Program-made: the position numbers and the translations under genes
Shown here: positions 16,521 through 25,863 of the stretch, in pieces
How positions within the stretch are numbered: position 1 is the first letter of the stretch
Layout: every line of letters begins with the position of its first letter
Notes under the pieces: model-generated
The model's input: the letters and a program-made list of their open reading frames with translations, nothing else
Database searches by the model: none
Told to the model about the DNA's origin: nothing
DNA from: Bordetella genomosp. 10
GTDB taxonomy: Bacteria; Pseudomonadota; Gammaproteobacteria; Burkholderiales; Burkholderiaceae_B
Direction: 5' to 3'
Assembly (NCBI RefSeq): GCF_002261225.1
Contig: NZ_NEVM01000005.1
Location: 1,364,001-1,428,000, forward strand
DNA: 64,000 bases

Positions 16521-19019
16521 ATGCCGATCGTCGGTCGCCGCCGCGCGCATTCCAGTAGCCACCACCACAGTAGCCGCCACCAGCATCCGGTGCCGTTGAC
16601 CCGGGACGCCTTCCAACCGCGTCCCCTCGCCCGCGCCCTCGCCGCCGCCACCTGCGGCGTGGCCTTGTACGCCGGCCTGCCGGTGATCGCCCAAGCCCAG
16701 GCCCAGGCGCAATCCGCCGCGCCGCAGGCGCAGGCCGCCACCCGGAGCTACGACATCCCCGCCGGCCCGCTGGGGCCCGCGTTGCGCAACCTGGCCAGCT
16801 CGGCCAACGTGCTGCTGACCTTCACCGAAGACCAGACCAGCGGCAAGCGCACGCGCGGCATCAATGGCCGCTACACGCCCGGCGCCGCGCTGGCCACGCT
16901 GCTGGCCGGCACCGGCCTGGAAGCCGCGCGGCAGGACAACGGCGGCTACCTGCTGCGGCCCGCCCCCGTTTCCGGCGCCACGTTGCCCGACGTGCGGGTC
17001 ACCGGCAGCGCCATCTCCGACGCCACCACCGAAGGCAGCGGCTCCTACGCCGCGACCACCGCGACCGTGGGCAAGATCCCCGTCCCGATCAAGGAGATTC
17101 CCGCCTCGGTATCGGTGCTGACGCGCGAGCGCATGGACGACCAGAACGTCGCCACCATCCAGCAGGGCCTGCGCTACGTGACCGGCGTGGGCGCCGTGGA
17201 CTACGGCGACGGCACCGGCTACTTCCGCGCGCGCGGCAACCAGATGGGCATCGAGTTCGACGGCGTGTCGATCATGAACGGCCTGCAATACCAGCAGCAG
17301 TTCGACATGGCCATGTACGACCGCGTCGAAGTGCTGCGCGGCCCCGCCGGCGTGACCGACGACGCGCTGGGCCAGCCCGGCGGCACGGTCAACCTGGTGC
17401 GCAAGCGCCCGCAGGACGCCTTCCACTTCTCCAGCGAAACCCAGCTCAGCACCTTCGGCGGCGTGCGCCAGGTGCTGGACGCCGGCGGGCCGCTGAACCA
17501 GGACGGCACGCTGCGCGGCCGCGTGGTGCTGGCGGGCAACAACTCCCAGCAGTCCGTCGACGTCACGCGCAACAAGAACGGCATGGGATACGTCGCGCTG
17601 GACTACGACTTCTCGCCGCGCACCACCCTGTCCTTTTCCGCCGGCTACCAGGTGACCAAGATCACCGGCCTGGACTACGGCGCGGGCGGCGTCGCCAACG
17701 ACAGCGGCACCGCGCTGGTCGGCCGCGTGCCCGGTTCGTACCACGACAACTACAGCCCGGACTGGAACCACTCCTACGAAGCGATCAAGGAGGCCAACGC
17801 CAACCTGGCGCACCGCTTCGACAACGGCTGGACCTGGGACTCGACCGCGTTCTACCGCGAAGCCGAACTCAGTTCCAAGTACGCCTACTCCGGCCCCGCC
17901 GCCACCGCCGACGGCCTCTCGTACTTCGGCGACCAGCGCCAGCTCGCGACGATGAACTGGGCGGGCCTCGACACGCACGTGTCCGGTCCGATCCAGGCTT
18001 TCGGCCAGACGCACATCCTGACCGTGGGCGCCAACTACGCGCAGGCGAACGACCGCAAGAAGTCCGGCTTCGTGGCGGTGGACGGGCCGTACGCCGACGG
18101 CATGTTCAGCCTGTATCACCCCAACCAGGTTCCCGAAGTCAGCGTGCCGTTCGACAGCGACGCCAAGGACCGCCTGCAGCAATACAGCTTCTACACGCAG
18201 GCCCGCGTCAAGGTCGCCGATCCCGTCACCCTGGTGCTGGGCGCGCGCGAAGCCTTCCTGAAGGAACGCACGAAGGACATGCTGGCCGACCAGCCGAGCT
18301 GGGACACCATCGCGCACGTCAGCCACCGCTTCCTGCCCTCGGCGGGCCTCGTGTGGGACATCACGCCCTCGACCACGGCCTACGCGAACTTCTCGCGCTT
18401 CATGACGGCGCAGACGGACACGACCTATAACGGCGCGCTGCTGCCGCCCCGCACCGGCGAGCAATACGAGATCGGCCTGAAGAATTCCTTCTTCGACGAC
18501 CGCCTGAACACCACCGTGGCCCTGTTCCGCATCAAGGACAAGGACCGCGCGGTGACCGACCCCGACCACGCCATCGGCAGCATCCCAGGCGGCAAGGCGC
18601 GCAACCAGGGCATCGAGCTGGAAGTCGACGGCCAGCCGACGCCGAACTGGAACATCTACGCCGGCTATACCTACCTGAACGTCAAGTTCGACAACGACGA
18701 GGCCAACCTCACCGACGGCACCGATCCCAAGCACCTGTTCAAGCTGTGGACCAAGTACAAGTTCACCGACGGACCGCTGCGCAACGTGAGCGTGGGCGGC
18801 GGCATGCTGGCGCAGACCGCCATCACGCGCGGCGTCACGCAAGGCGGCTACGCGATTTTCAACGCGACGGTGGGCTACCAGGTCAACCGGAACGTGGACG
18901 TGTCGATCGCGTTGAACAACATCTTCGATCGCGACTACTACATCCGCCCGCCCGGCAATTTCTACAGCGTCTACGGCGACGGCCGCAACGCGATGCTGAC
19001 GCTGCGGTACCACATGTAG
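16521..19019 (+). CDS. TonB-dependent siderophore receptor with N-terminal signalling domain
   Basis: An 832-residue outer-membrane transducer for a ferric siderophore. After the signal sequence comes an STN signalling domain (~74-150, RSYDIPAGPLGPALRNLA), which contacts FecR. A TonB-box-like LPDVRVTG, the plug domain (~170-290) and a 22-strand barrel follow, ending in LTLRYHM with an aromatic residue near the end. ATG 16521 has GGGGAA upstream. The leader is odd: a Ser/His-rich run (HSSSHHHSSRHQHP) precedes the hydrophobic part. GTG 16590 is an in-frame alternative that would remove it. It lies 188 bases after fecR, where an ECF-dependent promoter is expected. The siderophore is unknown. Confidence 0.93.
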   Translation: MPIVGRRRAHSSSHHHSSRHQHPVPLTRDAFQPRPLARALAAATCGVALYAGLPVIAQAQAQAQSAAPQAQAATRSYDIPAGPLGPALRNLASSANVLLTFTEDQTSGKRTRGINGRYTPGAALATLLAGTGLEAARQDNGGYLLRPAPVSGATLPDVRVTGSAISDATTEGSGSYAATTATVGKIPVPIKEIPASVSVLTRERMDDQNVATIQQGLRYVTGVGAVDYGDGTGYFRARGNQMGIEFDGVSIMNGLQYQQQFDMAMYDRVEVLRGPAGVTDDALGQPGGTVNLVRKRPQDAFHFSSETQLSTFGGVRQVLDAGGPLNQDGTLRGRVVLAGNNSQQSVDVTRNKNGMGYVALDYDFSPRTTLSFSAGYQVTKITGLDYGAGGVANDSGTALVGRVPGSYHDNYSPDWNHSYEAIKEANANLAHRFDNGWTWDSTAFYREAELSSKYAYSGPAATADGLSYFGDQRQLATMNWAGLDTHVSGPIQAFGQTHILTVGANYAQANDRKKSGFVAVDGPYADGMFSLYHPNQVPEVSVPFDSDAKDRLQQYSFYTQARVKVADPVTLVLGAREAFLKERTKDMLADQPSWDTIAHVSHRFLPSAGLVWDITPSTTAYANFSRFMTAQTDTTYNGALLPPRTGEQYEIGLKNSFFDDRLNTTVALFRIKDKDRAVTDPDHAIGSIPGGKARNQGIELEVDGQPTPNWNIYAGYTYLNVKFDNDEANLTDGTDPKHLFKLWTKYKFTDGPLRNVSVGGGMLAQTAITRGVTQGGYAIFNATVGYQVNRNVDVSIALNNIFDRDYYIRPPGNFYSVYGDGRNAMLTLRYHM

Positions 19020-19061
19020 GGCGTGCAGGGCGCGTAGGGTGTGTAGGGCGTACGGCCCGGT

Positions 19062-19835
19062 TCACACCCCGGCCCGGCGCAGGGCCGCCTCGGCCTGCGC
19101 CGCCGCCGCGCGCAGCAGGTCGGCCAGCAAGGGTATGCGCCGCGCCGTCACGCGCTGGCTCATGGCGGCCACGCTCAGCGCCGCCACCGGCTGGCCCGCC
19201 GCATTGCGCAGGGGCAGCCCCACGGCGCTCACCCCCAGGTTCAGGCGATTCCGTATCACCGCCAGCCTGGCCTCGCGCGCCTGCGCGCAGGCCGCGGCCA
19301 GGTCTTCCACGGTCAGGTTGCGGTAGCGGTCCAGCGACGGCGCGATGCGTTCGATGATGTGCGCCTGCTCTTCCAGCGGCACGGCCGACAGGATCGCCAG
19401 GCCGCCCGCGCCGATGCCCAGCGGCCGGCGGCTGCCCACGTCCAGCACCAGCGTCTTGATCGGAAAACTGCCCTCGCGGCAGTGCATGCAGACGGCGTCG
19501 AAACCGCTGCGCACGACCAGGTAGATCGTGTCCTCGGTCTGCTGCGCCAGCGCGGCCATGGCCGGCTCGCAAAGATCCCTTATGTCGTACATCATCGAAC
19601 TGGCCACGCCCAGTTCGAAGGCCAGCGGCCCCAGGCGGTAACGGCGCGTCTCCGCGTGGTGGTCCGCCAACCCCTCCTGCACCAGTTGGCGCAGCACGCG
19701 GTGCGCGGAGGGGTGCGGCAGGGCGGCCCGCGCGGCGATCTCGGTCAGCGCCAGCCCGCGCATCCCCGCGCTGGCCAGGATCTTCAGCAGCAATACGCCC
19801 CGCTTGAGGGAGCCGCCCTCCACAGTCGTGTCCAT
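19062..19835 (-). CDS. IclR family transcriptional regulator
   Basis: A 257-residue regulator with an N-terminal winged helix (~10-65, LALTEIAARAALPHPSAHRVL) and a C-terminal IclR effector-binding domain (~80-250). It is divergent from the SDR-fahA-hmgA operon, with a perfect 12-base inverted repeat in between. It is therefore the likely regulator of homogentisate breakdown, comparable in role to HmgR. The effector is probably a pathway intermediate; this is inferred. ATG 19835 has GAGGAA upstream at a long spacing. Confidence 0.92.
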   Translation of the reverse strand: MDTTVEGGSLKRGVLLLKILASAGMRGLALTEIAARAALPHPSAHRVLRQLVQEGLADHHAETRRYRLGPLAFELGVASSMMYDIRDLCEPAMAALAQQTEDTIYLVVRSGFDAVCMHCREGSFPIKTLVLDVGSRRPLGIGAGGLAILSAVPLEEQAHIIERIAPSLDRYRNLTVEDLAAACAQAREARLAVIRNRLNLGVSAVGLPLRNAAGQPVAALSVAAMSQRVTARRIPLLADLLRAAAAQAEAALRRAGV

Positions 19836-19953
19836 TTATCGGAATTTCCTCTGGTCGAATCCGGCCGATTAGAAAACAATCCCGCCATGGCGTCCAGGCA
19901 TGGGACTCGTCCGGCCCAGACGTATCGTGATGGAGACGACCGCTCCGCGGCGG

Positions 19954-19982
19954 CAAGGATGTTCACTATATGAACATCCTTG
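19954..19982. promoter_or_regulatory. Perfect 12-base inverted repeat, probable IclR operator
   Basis: Arms CAAGGATGTTCA (19954-19965) and TGAACATCCTTG (19971-19982) flank the 5-base centre CTATA. The site lies about 120 bases upstream of the regulator gene and 108 bases upstream of the SDR start, in the only divergent spacer of this locus. Binding by the IclR protein is inferred from position and symmetry. Confidence 0.75.
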
Positions 19983-20090
19983 CTCAAGAACCCGCGGGGC
20001 GGCCCACGAAAGAACAACCCGGCGTCCACCGCGCGTCCGCCCCTGGCGGGCGATGCGCCCCGGACGCCCCCTTGCACAGGCAGCACACGC

Positions 20091-20849
20091 ATGACGACCG
20101 ATTCCGGCACCGCCCTCCTGGCGGGCAAAATCGCCCTGATCACGGGCGGCAGCAGCGGCATCGGCGCCGCCACGGCGCGGAAGCTCGCCGCCCAGGGCGC
20201 GACGATCGCGATCGGCTACCACCACGGCGCCGATCGCGCCCAGGCCTTGCTCGAAGCGCTGCCCGGCGCCGGCCATCTCACCCTGCGCCTGCCGCTCGCC
20301 GACGACGCCGCCCACCAGCATGCCGCCCAGGCCCTGCGGACGGCCTATGGCCGCCTGGACATCCTGGTCCTTTCGGCGGGCTACACCCAGCGCATCCCGC
20401 ATCGCGACGTGGAGCAACTGACGCCGGCGCTGTACAACGAAATCCTGCTGGCCAACGCCGGCGGCCCCTACGCCATCACGCGCGCCATGCTGCCGCTGCT
20501 GCAGGCCTCGCGCGACGCCGTGGTGATCGGCGTCTCCTCGGTGTCCGCCATCACCGGCTCCGGCAGCAACATGGCCTATTGCGCCGCCAAGGCGGCGCTG
20601 GACACCACGCTGCGTTCGCTGGCGCGCGTTTTCGGGCCGATCCGCTTTCTCAGCGTCTCTCCCGCCTCGGTGGATACCGGCTTCGTAGCGGGACGCAGCC
20701 GCGCCGACCTGGAACGGCATGCCGCGAACATTCCGCTGGGCCGCGTGACCTCGCCGGAGGACGTGGCCGACAGCATCCTCGCCGCCGCCGCGCTGCTGCG
20801 CACCGCCACCGGCGTGCGGCTGGTGATCGATGGAGGGCATACGCTGTGA
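20091..20849 (+). CDS. SDR family oxidoreductase
   Basis: A 252-residue short-chain dehydrogenase. The cofactor motif GGSSGIG (~residues 20-26), the catalytic Ser in GVSSVSAITG and the active-site YCAAK are all present. The fold ends with the family motif LVIDGGHTL. It should use NAD(P)H on a keto or hydroxy group. It is the first gene of the homogentisate operon and overlaps fahA by 4 bases (GTGA). Its role is not obvious, as no SDR is needed in the standard pathway; it may act on a related aromatic or hydroxy acid. ATG 20091 fits the family start, with a weak ribosome binding site. Confidence 0.9.
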   Translation: MTTDSGTALLAGKIALITGGSSGIGAATARKLAAQGATIAIGYHHGADRAQALLEALPGAGHLTLRLPLADDAAHQHAAQALRTAYGRLDILVLSAGYTQRIPHRDVEQLTPALYNEILLANAGGPYAITRAMLPLLQASRDAVVIGVSSVSAITGSGSNMAYCAAKAALDTTLRSLARVFGPIRFLSVSPASVDTGFVAGRSRADLERHAANIPLGRVTSPEDVADSILAAAALLRTATGVRLVIDGGHTL

Positions 20850-22186
20850 CCGCGCCCTGCCCGCCGATCGACGCCACCCACGATCCCGATTTGCGAAGCT
20901 GGGTGGATAGCGCCAACGCGCCCGGCTGCGACTTCCCCATCCAGAACCTGCCGTTCACCCGTTTCTCCCCCGACGGCGAAACGGCGCCGCGCATCGGCGT
21001 CGGCATCGGCGACGCCGTGCTGGACGTGGGCGCCGTCGCCCACCTGTTCGAAGGCCCCGCGCGCGATGCCGCATCGGCCTGCGGCGCGCCCTGGCTCAAT
21101 GCCTTGATGGCCGTCGATCCGGCGGCGCAACAGGCCTTGCGCGCGCAGTTGTCCGCCCTGCTCGACGCCCGCCAGGCGCGGCACCGCGCCGCCGTGGCCG
21201 CGGCCCTCCATCCCCTGGCGCGGGCACGATTGCACGCGCCGGCGCGCATCGGCGGCTATACCGATTTCTTCGCCTCCATCCACCACGCGACCAACGCCGG
21301 CAGCCTCTTTCGCCCCGATGCGCCGCTGCTGCCCAACTACAAGTACGTCCCGGTGGCCTACAACGGCCGCGCCAACAGCGTCGGCGTGCACGCGGAGGTG
21401 ACCCGTCCTTGCGGCCAGGTCCGGCCGCAACCCCAGGCCGGCGAGGCGCCCGTCTATGCGCCCAGCGACCGGCTCGACTACGAAGTGGAGCTGGGCGCCT
21501 ATATCGGCCGCGCCAGCAGCGCCGGCCAGCCGGTGCCGGTAGGCGATGCGTGGAACCACGTCTTCGGTTTCTCGCTGTTGAACGACTGGTCGGCGCGCGA
21601 CATCCAGGCCTGGGAGTACCAGCCGCTGGGCCCTTTCCTGGGCAAGAGCTTCGCCACCGGCGTATCGCCCTGGATCGTCACGGCCCAGGCGCTCGCCCCC
21701 TTCCGGACCGGCGCCGCGGCGCGCCCCGCCGGCGATCCGGCGCCCCTGCCGCATCTGCACGACCCGCGCGATCAGCAGTCCGGCGGCATCGACATCACGC
21801 TGGAGGCGCATCTGCGCAGCGCCCGCATGATCGCCGAGGGCCTGCCCGCCCTGCGCCTGTCGCAAGCCAACACCCGCACCCTGTACTGGACCGTCGCGCA
21901 AATGGTGGCGCACCACACCAGCAACGGCAGTTGGCTGGACACCGGCGACCTGCTGGGCTCGGGCACGGTCTCGGGCCCCGAGGCCGGAAGTTGGGGCAGC
22001 CTGCTGGAGCTGACGCGCGGCGGCGCGCAACCGCTGGCCTTGCCCAATGGCGAAACGCGACGCTTCCTGGCCGACGGCGACGAGATCACGCTCACCGGCC
22101 ATTGCAGCGCGCCGGGACGGGCGCGCATCGGCTTCGGCGAATGCCGGGCCCGGGTTCGCGGAGCCGGCGACGTGACAAGAAACTAG
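20846..22186 (+). CDS. fahA: Fumarylacetoacetase
   Basis: Hydrolyses fumarylacetoacetate to fumarate and acetoacetate, the last step of tyrosine/homogentisate breakdown. The 446-residue protein has the N-terminal FAH domain (~1-120), the catalytic-core segments [15 protein letters not shown] and YNGRANSV, and the metal-binding region with [20 protein letters not shown] 20846 overlaps the SDR stop and is supported by GGAGGG 8 bases upstream. The length is right for the class I eukaryote-like family. It is followed 76 bases later by hmgA. Confidence 0.95.
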   Translation: MTAPCPPIDATHDPDLRSWVDSANAPGCDFPIQNLPFTRFSPDGETAPRIGVGIGDAVLDVGAVAHLFEGPARDAASACGAPWLNALMAVDPAAQQALRAQLSALLDARQARHRAAVAAALHPLARARLHAPARIGGYTDFFASIHHATNAGSLFRPDAPLLPNYKYVPVAYNGRANSVGVHAEVTRPCGQVRPQPQAGEAPVYAPSDRLDYEVELGAYIGRASSAGQPVPVGDAWNHVFGFSLLNDWSARDIQAWEYQPLGPFLGKSFATGVSPWIVTAQALAPFRTGAAARPAGDPAPLPHLHDPRDQQSGGIDITLEAHLRSARMIAEGLPALRLSQANTRTLYWTVAQMVAHHTSNGSWLDTGDLLGSGTVSGPEAGSWGSLLELTRGGAQPLALPNGETRRFLADGDEITLTGHCSAPGRARIGFGECRARVRGAGDVTRN

Positions 22187-22262
22187 TCCAAGTCCAAATT
22201 CAGGAAACGAAACCCCGACACGGACGCGTCCACGAGAAGGCGCGCATGAACAGGAGACGACC

Positions 22263-23582
22263 ATGGTCGACACATCCACGCCGCCGCTGGCCTACCTGAG
22301 CGGCTTCGGCAATCGCTTCGAGACGGAAGCGGTCGCGGGGGCCCTCCCCGTGGGCCGCAATTCGCCGCAGCGCGCCCCGCATGGCCTGTACGCGGAGCTG
22401 ATTTCCGGATCGGCGTTCACCGCGCCGCGCGACCACAATCTGCGCACATGGATGTACCGCATCCGGCCCTCCGCCATGCACCGCCGCTTCGACGAGATTC
22501 CCGCCGGGACGTGGCGGACCGCGCCCTTCACCGACGCGGTCACACCGGCCAACCGCCTGCGCTGGGATCCCTGGCCCATGCCCGAGGCGCCCACCGATTT
22601 CATCGACGGCATCGCCACCATCGCCGGCAACGGCGACGCCCATGCGCAAAGCGGCGTGGCCGCGCACGTCTACCGCGCCAACCAGTCCATGACCGACCGC
22701 TACCTGCTCGATGCGGACGGCGAAATGCTGCTGGTTCCCCAGGAAGGCGGCCTGCGCGTGCACAGCGAATTGGGGCTGCTGGACGTCGCGCCCGGAGAAA
22801 TCGCGGTCATCCCGCGCGGCATCCGCTTCCGCATCGCGCTGCATGACGGCCCCGTGCGCGGCTATATCTGCGAGAACTACGGCAACCCTTTCCGCCTGCC
22901 CGAGCTGGGGCCCCTAGGCTCCAACGGCCTGGCCAACGCGCGCGACTTCCTGGCGCCGGCCGCCGCCTATGAACAGCGGTCCGGCCCGGTCCGCATCGTC
23001 AGCAAGTTCCTCGGCCGGCTGTGGGAAACGCGGCAGGATCATTCGCCCCTGGACGTGGTGGCCTGGCACGGCAACCTGACGCCCTACAAATACGATCTCG
23101 CCCGCTTCATGGCGATAGGCACGGTCACCTTCGACCATCCCGATCCCTCCATCTATACCGTGCTGACCTCGATGTCCGACACGCCGGGGGTCGCCAACTG
23201 CGACTTCGTCATCTTCCCGCCGCGCTGGATGGTGGCCGAGGACACCTTCCGGCCGCCCTGGTTCCACCGCAACATCATGAGCGAGCTGATGGGAATGGTG
23301 CGCGGCGTCTACGACGGCAAGGCGGAAGGCTTCGTGCCCGGCGGCGTCAGCCTGCACAACAGCATGCTGGCCCATGGCCCCGACGCGGCCACCTTCGAGC
23401 GCGCGAGCGCGGCGGCGCTGGCGCCGCACAAGCTCGAGGACACGCTGGCCTTCATGTTCGAAAGCCGCCACGTCTTCCGGCCCACCGCCGCCGCCTTGCA
23501 GGCGCCCAACCTGCAACCCGACTACGACGCCGTCTGGAACGGATTCACCGCGCATTTCGACGGCGGACCGCCGGCCGCGTAG
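22263..23582 (+). CDS. hmgA: Homogentisate 1,2-dioxygenase
   Basis: Iron(II) dioxygenase opening the ring of homogentisate to maleylacetoacetate. At 439 residues it matches the family. Motifs include [13 protein letters not shown] at the start, RGIRFRI, and the iron site region [16 protein letters not shown], with a later His in LAHGPD. AGGAGA lies 5 bases before ATG 22263. No maleylacetoacetate isomerase (maiA) or 4-hydroxyphenylpyruvate dioxygenase (hpd) gene is in the window, so these steps must be encoded elsewhere or bypassed. Confidence 0.97.
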   Translation: MVDTSTPPLAYLSGFGNRFETEAVAGALPVGRNSPQRAPHGLYAELISGSAFTAPRDHNLRTWMYRIRPSAMHRRFDEIPAGTWRTAPFTDAVTPANRLRWDPWPMPEAPTDFIDGIATIAGNGDAHAQSGVAAHVYRANQSMTDRYLLDADGEMLLVPQEGGLRVHSELGLLDVAPGEIAVIPRGIRFRIALHDGPVRGYICENYGNPFRLPELGPLGSNGLANARDFLAPAAAYEQRSGPVRIVSKFLGRLWETRQDHSPLDVVAWHGNLTPYKYDLARFMAIGTVTFDHPDPSIYTVLTSMSDTPGVANCDFVIFPPRWMVAEDTFRPPWFHRNIMSELMGMVRGVYDGKAEGFVPGGVSLHNSMLAHGPDAATFERASAAALAPHKLEDTLAFMFESRHVFRPTAAALQAPNLQPDYDAVWNGFTAHFDGGPPAA

Positions 23583-23650
23583 CCGCGCAAGCCCACGCAC
23601 ACCGACAAGAACCACGGCCGCGACGGACAAGGCCAGGAGGAGACAAGCAC

Positions 23651-24631
23651 ATGGACACCCAACGCCGACACCTGCTGCGCGCCGGGCTCGCCCTGGCCGC
23701 GGCGAACGGCCTGGCGCCCGCGCTGGCGCGCGCCGCGGACTATCCCAGCCGGCCAGTGGAGCTGGTGCACGGCTTCGGCGCCGGCGGCAACGCCGACGTC
23801 GTCTCGCGGCTGGTCGCGCGCCAACTGGCGCCGCTGCTCGGGCAGCCGGTCATCGTCGAAATCAAGAGCGGCGCGGGCGGCCGCATCGCCAGCGATTTCG
23901 TCGCCAAGGCCAGGCCGGACGGCCAGACCCTGGTCATGCTGACTGGCGCCCACACGGTATCCGCCGTCCTGACGAAATCGCTGACCTACGATCCGGTCAA
24001 GGACTTCACCTTCCTCTCCACCGTCTCCGCCTTCCCCTTCGCGATCGCGGTGCGCGCCGACCATCCCGCCAAGACGCTGCACGACCTGCTGGCCATGGCC
24101 GCCAAGGCGCCGGACCGCATCACCTTCACTTCCGTGGGCGTGGGATCGACGCAGCACATGACCGGCGAACTGCTGGCGGCGACCGCCGGCGTCAAGCTGT
24201 TGCACGTACCCTACCGCGGCGGCGGCGCCCCGGTGGAAGCGGTCATCGCCGGCGACGTCGACGTGCTCAGCGACACCCTCACGGTGGCCCTGCCGCAGGT
24301 CCGCGCCGGACGCCTGCGCGCGCTGGCGGTGACCAGCGCCAATCCGTGGCCGGGCGCGCCGGGCATTCCCACCGTCGCGGCCACGCTGCCCGGCTTCGAG
24401 GTCCAGTCCTGGCTGGGCCTGGCCGCGCCGGCCGGCCTGCCGCGCGCGATCGTCGACACCTTGAACACGGACATACGCAAGGCCCTGGCCGACGACGCCG
24501 CGCGCAAGACGCTGGCCAGCCTGGGCAGCGAAGCCGCGCCCAGCTCGCCCGAGGCCATGCGCGACATGATCGTCCGCGAAATCGCCCGCTGGGGCGACGT
24601 CGCCCGCAAGGCCAACATTCCCCCCCAATAA
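23651..24631 (+). CDS. Bug family tripartite tricarboxylate transporter substrate-binding protein
   Basis: A periplasmic binding protein of 326 residues. The signal sequence begins RRHLLRAGLALAAANG and is probably cleaved after ALARA. The family signatures are YPSRPVELVHGFGAGGNADV, an inner LLHVPYRGGGAP and GDVDVL. AGGAGGAG lies about 8 bases before ATG 23651. Bug proteins are greatly expanded in Bordetella and mostly lack dedicated membrane subunits. The operon suggests an aromatic acid or a related ligand; this is inferred. Confidence 0.93.
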   Translation: MDTQRRHLLRAGLALAAANGLAPALARAADYPSRPVELVHGFGAGGNADVVSRLVARQLAPLLGQPVIVEIKSGAGGRIASDFVAKARPDGQTLVMLTGAHTVSAVLTKSLTYDPVKDFTFLSTVSAFPFAIAVRADHPAKTLHDLLAMAAKAPDRITFTSVGVGSTQHMTGELLAATAGVKLLHVPYRGGGAPVEAVIAGDVDVLSDTLTVALPQVRAGRLRALAVTSANPWPGAPGIPTVAATLPGFEVQSWLGLAAPAGLPRAIVDTLNTDIRKALADDAARKTLASLGSEAAPSSPEAMRDMIVREIARWGDVARKANIPPQ

Positions 24632-24657
24632 CCCCGCTCCGGCACGCCCTCCCGACC

Positions 24658-25644
24658 ATGTCCTTCTCCCGCTCGCTTTTCGCCGCGCTGGCCGCCGCCA
24701 CGCTGGCCTTCGCCGCCCTGCTGTCCGGCGCCCCCGCGCAGGCCGCCTATCCCGACAAGCCCATCCGCATCGTCGTGCCCTTCCCGCCCGGCGGCGCGGT
24801 CGACGCCGTGGCGCGCATCACCGCGCAATACCTGACGCAATCCCTGGGCGCCAGCGTGGTGGTCGACAACCGCCCCGGCGCGGGCGGCGCCATCGGCGTG
24901 CAGACCGTGGCGCGCGCCCCCGCCAACGGCTACGAGCTGTTGCTGGGCCCCATCGGTCCGCTGACCATCAATCCCAGCCTGTACTCCAATCTGACCTACG
25001 ACACCGAACGCAACTTCGCCCCCATCGTCCTGCTGGCCGGCGCGCCCGGCGTGCTGGTGGTGCAGCCGTCGCTGCACCTGCGCTCGCTGCCGGACTTCGT
25101 CGCCCTGCTGCGCGAGAAGCCCGGTGAACTGCGGTTCGGCTCCGCCGGCAGCGGCAACCTGACGCACCTGATGGCGGAATACTTCCTGTCGACGGTGGGC
25201 GCCAAGGCCATCCACATCCCTTACAAGGGTTCCGCGCCGGCCATCACGGATTTCCTCGGCGGCCGCTTCGAATTCATGTTCGACGTGGTGCCGACGGCCC
25301 AGCCCTATGTCCAGGACGGCCGCTACCAGGCCCTGGCGGTGACGTCCCGGCATCGTTCGGCCGCCATGCCCAACGTGCCGACGTTCGCCGAGCTGGGCTA
25401 CCAGGACGTCGACATCACGTCGTGGTGGGGATTGCTGGCCCCGGCCGGCACGCCCCAGGCCATCATCGACAAACTCAACGCGACGCTCAATGAAGGATTG
25501 AAGACCGCCGCCATGCGCGACAGCCTGGTGCGCCTGGGCGCGGATCCGCTGGACGGCACGCCGCAAGCCTTCCAGGCCCAGATCCACAGCGAACTGGCGC
25601 GCTGGAAGCAGGTGGTGGAGGCATCCGGCGCCAAGCCCGATTGA
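24658..25644 (+). CDS. Second Bug family substrate-binding protein of the homogentisate operon
   Basis: A 328-residue periplasmic protein with signal peptide (SLFAALAAATLAFAALLSGA, cleavage near AQA). The mature protein starts YPDKPIRIVVPFPPGGAVD, the classic Bug opening, followed by DNRPGAGGAIGV and HIPYKGSAPAITD. It differs enough from the preceding Bug protein to bind another ligand. ATG 24658 lies 26 bases after the previous stop without a strong ribosome binding site. It is last in the operon, with a terminator from 25736. Confidence 0.93.
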   Translation: MSFSRSLFAALAAATLAFAALLSGAPAQAAYPDKPIRIVVPFPPGGAVDAVARITAQYLTQSLGASVVVDNRPGAGGAIGVQTVARAPANGYELLLGPIGPLTINPSLYSNLTYDTERNFAPIVLLAGAPGVLVVQPSLHLRSLPDFVALLREKPGELRFGSAGSGNLTHLMAEYFLSTVGAKAIHIPYKGSAPAITDFLGGRFEFMFDVVPTAQPYVQDGRYQALAVTSRHRSAAMPNVPTFAELGYQDVDITSWWGLLAPAGTPQAIIDKLNATLNEGLKTAAMRDSLVRLGADPLDGTPQAFQAQIHSELARWKQVVEASGAKPD

Positions 25645-25663
25645 TGTCCCGAACCGGACTGCC

Positions 25664-25691
25664 GGCCGACCACTGACGGCCAACCACTGAC
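25664..25691 (+). repeat. 14-base tandem duplication after the Bug gene
   Basis: GGCCGACCACTGAC (25664-25677) is followed by GGCCAACCACTGAC (25678-25691), differing at one base. It is in the spacer between the operon end and its terminator. Confidence 0.75.
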
Positions 25692-25735
25692 GGCCGCCGG
25701 CCGGCCGATCCGAATCGCCGCACGGCGCAACGAAC

Positions 25736-25771
25736 AAAAAGGCCCGCGAATCTCCATTCGCGGGCCTTTTT
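25736..25771 (+). terminator. Strong Rho-independent terminator
   Basis: The 11-base stem GGCCCGCGAAT/ATTCGCGGGCC (25741-25751 and 25756-25766) has a 4-base loop CTCC and is flanked by AAAAA and TTTTT. It ends the homogentisate operon and would also work in reverse. Confidence 0.95.
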
Positions 25772-25863
25772 GTTCATTGTTCATTCACGGTCACCGGAAT
25801 GTCACATGAGATATCGACAATTCACGACCAATTTTGAATGAACACGACAAAGTGCCCACGCGT

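Noticed and set aside
16302..19013. A 903-codon minus-strand open frame opposite the TonB receptor
   Set aside because: The receptor has STN, plug and barrel motifs on the plus strand. The opposite frame is Val/Ala/Gly/Arg repeats without motif.
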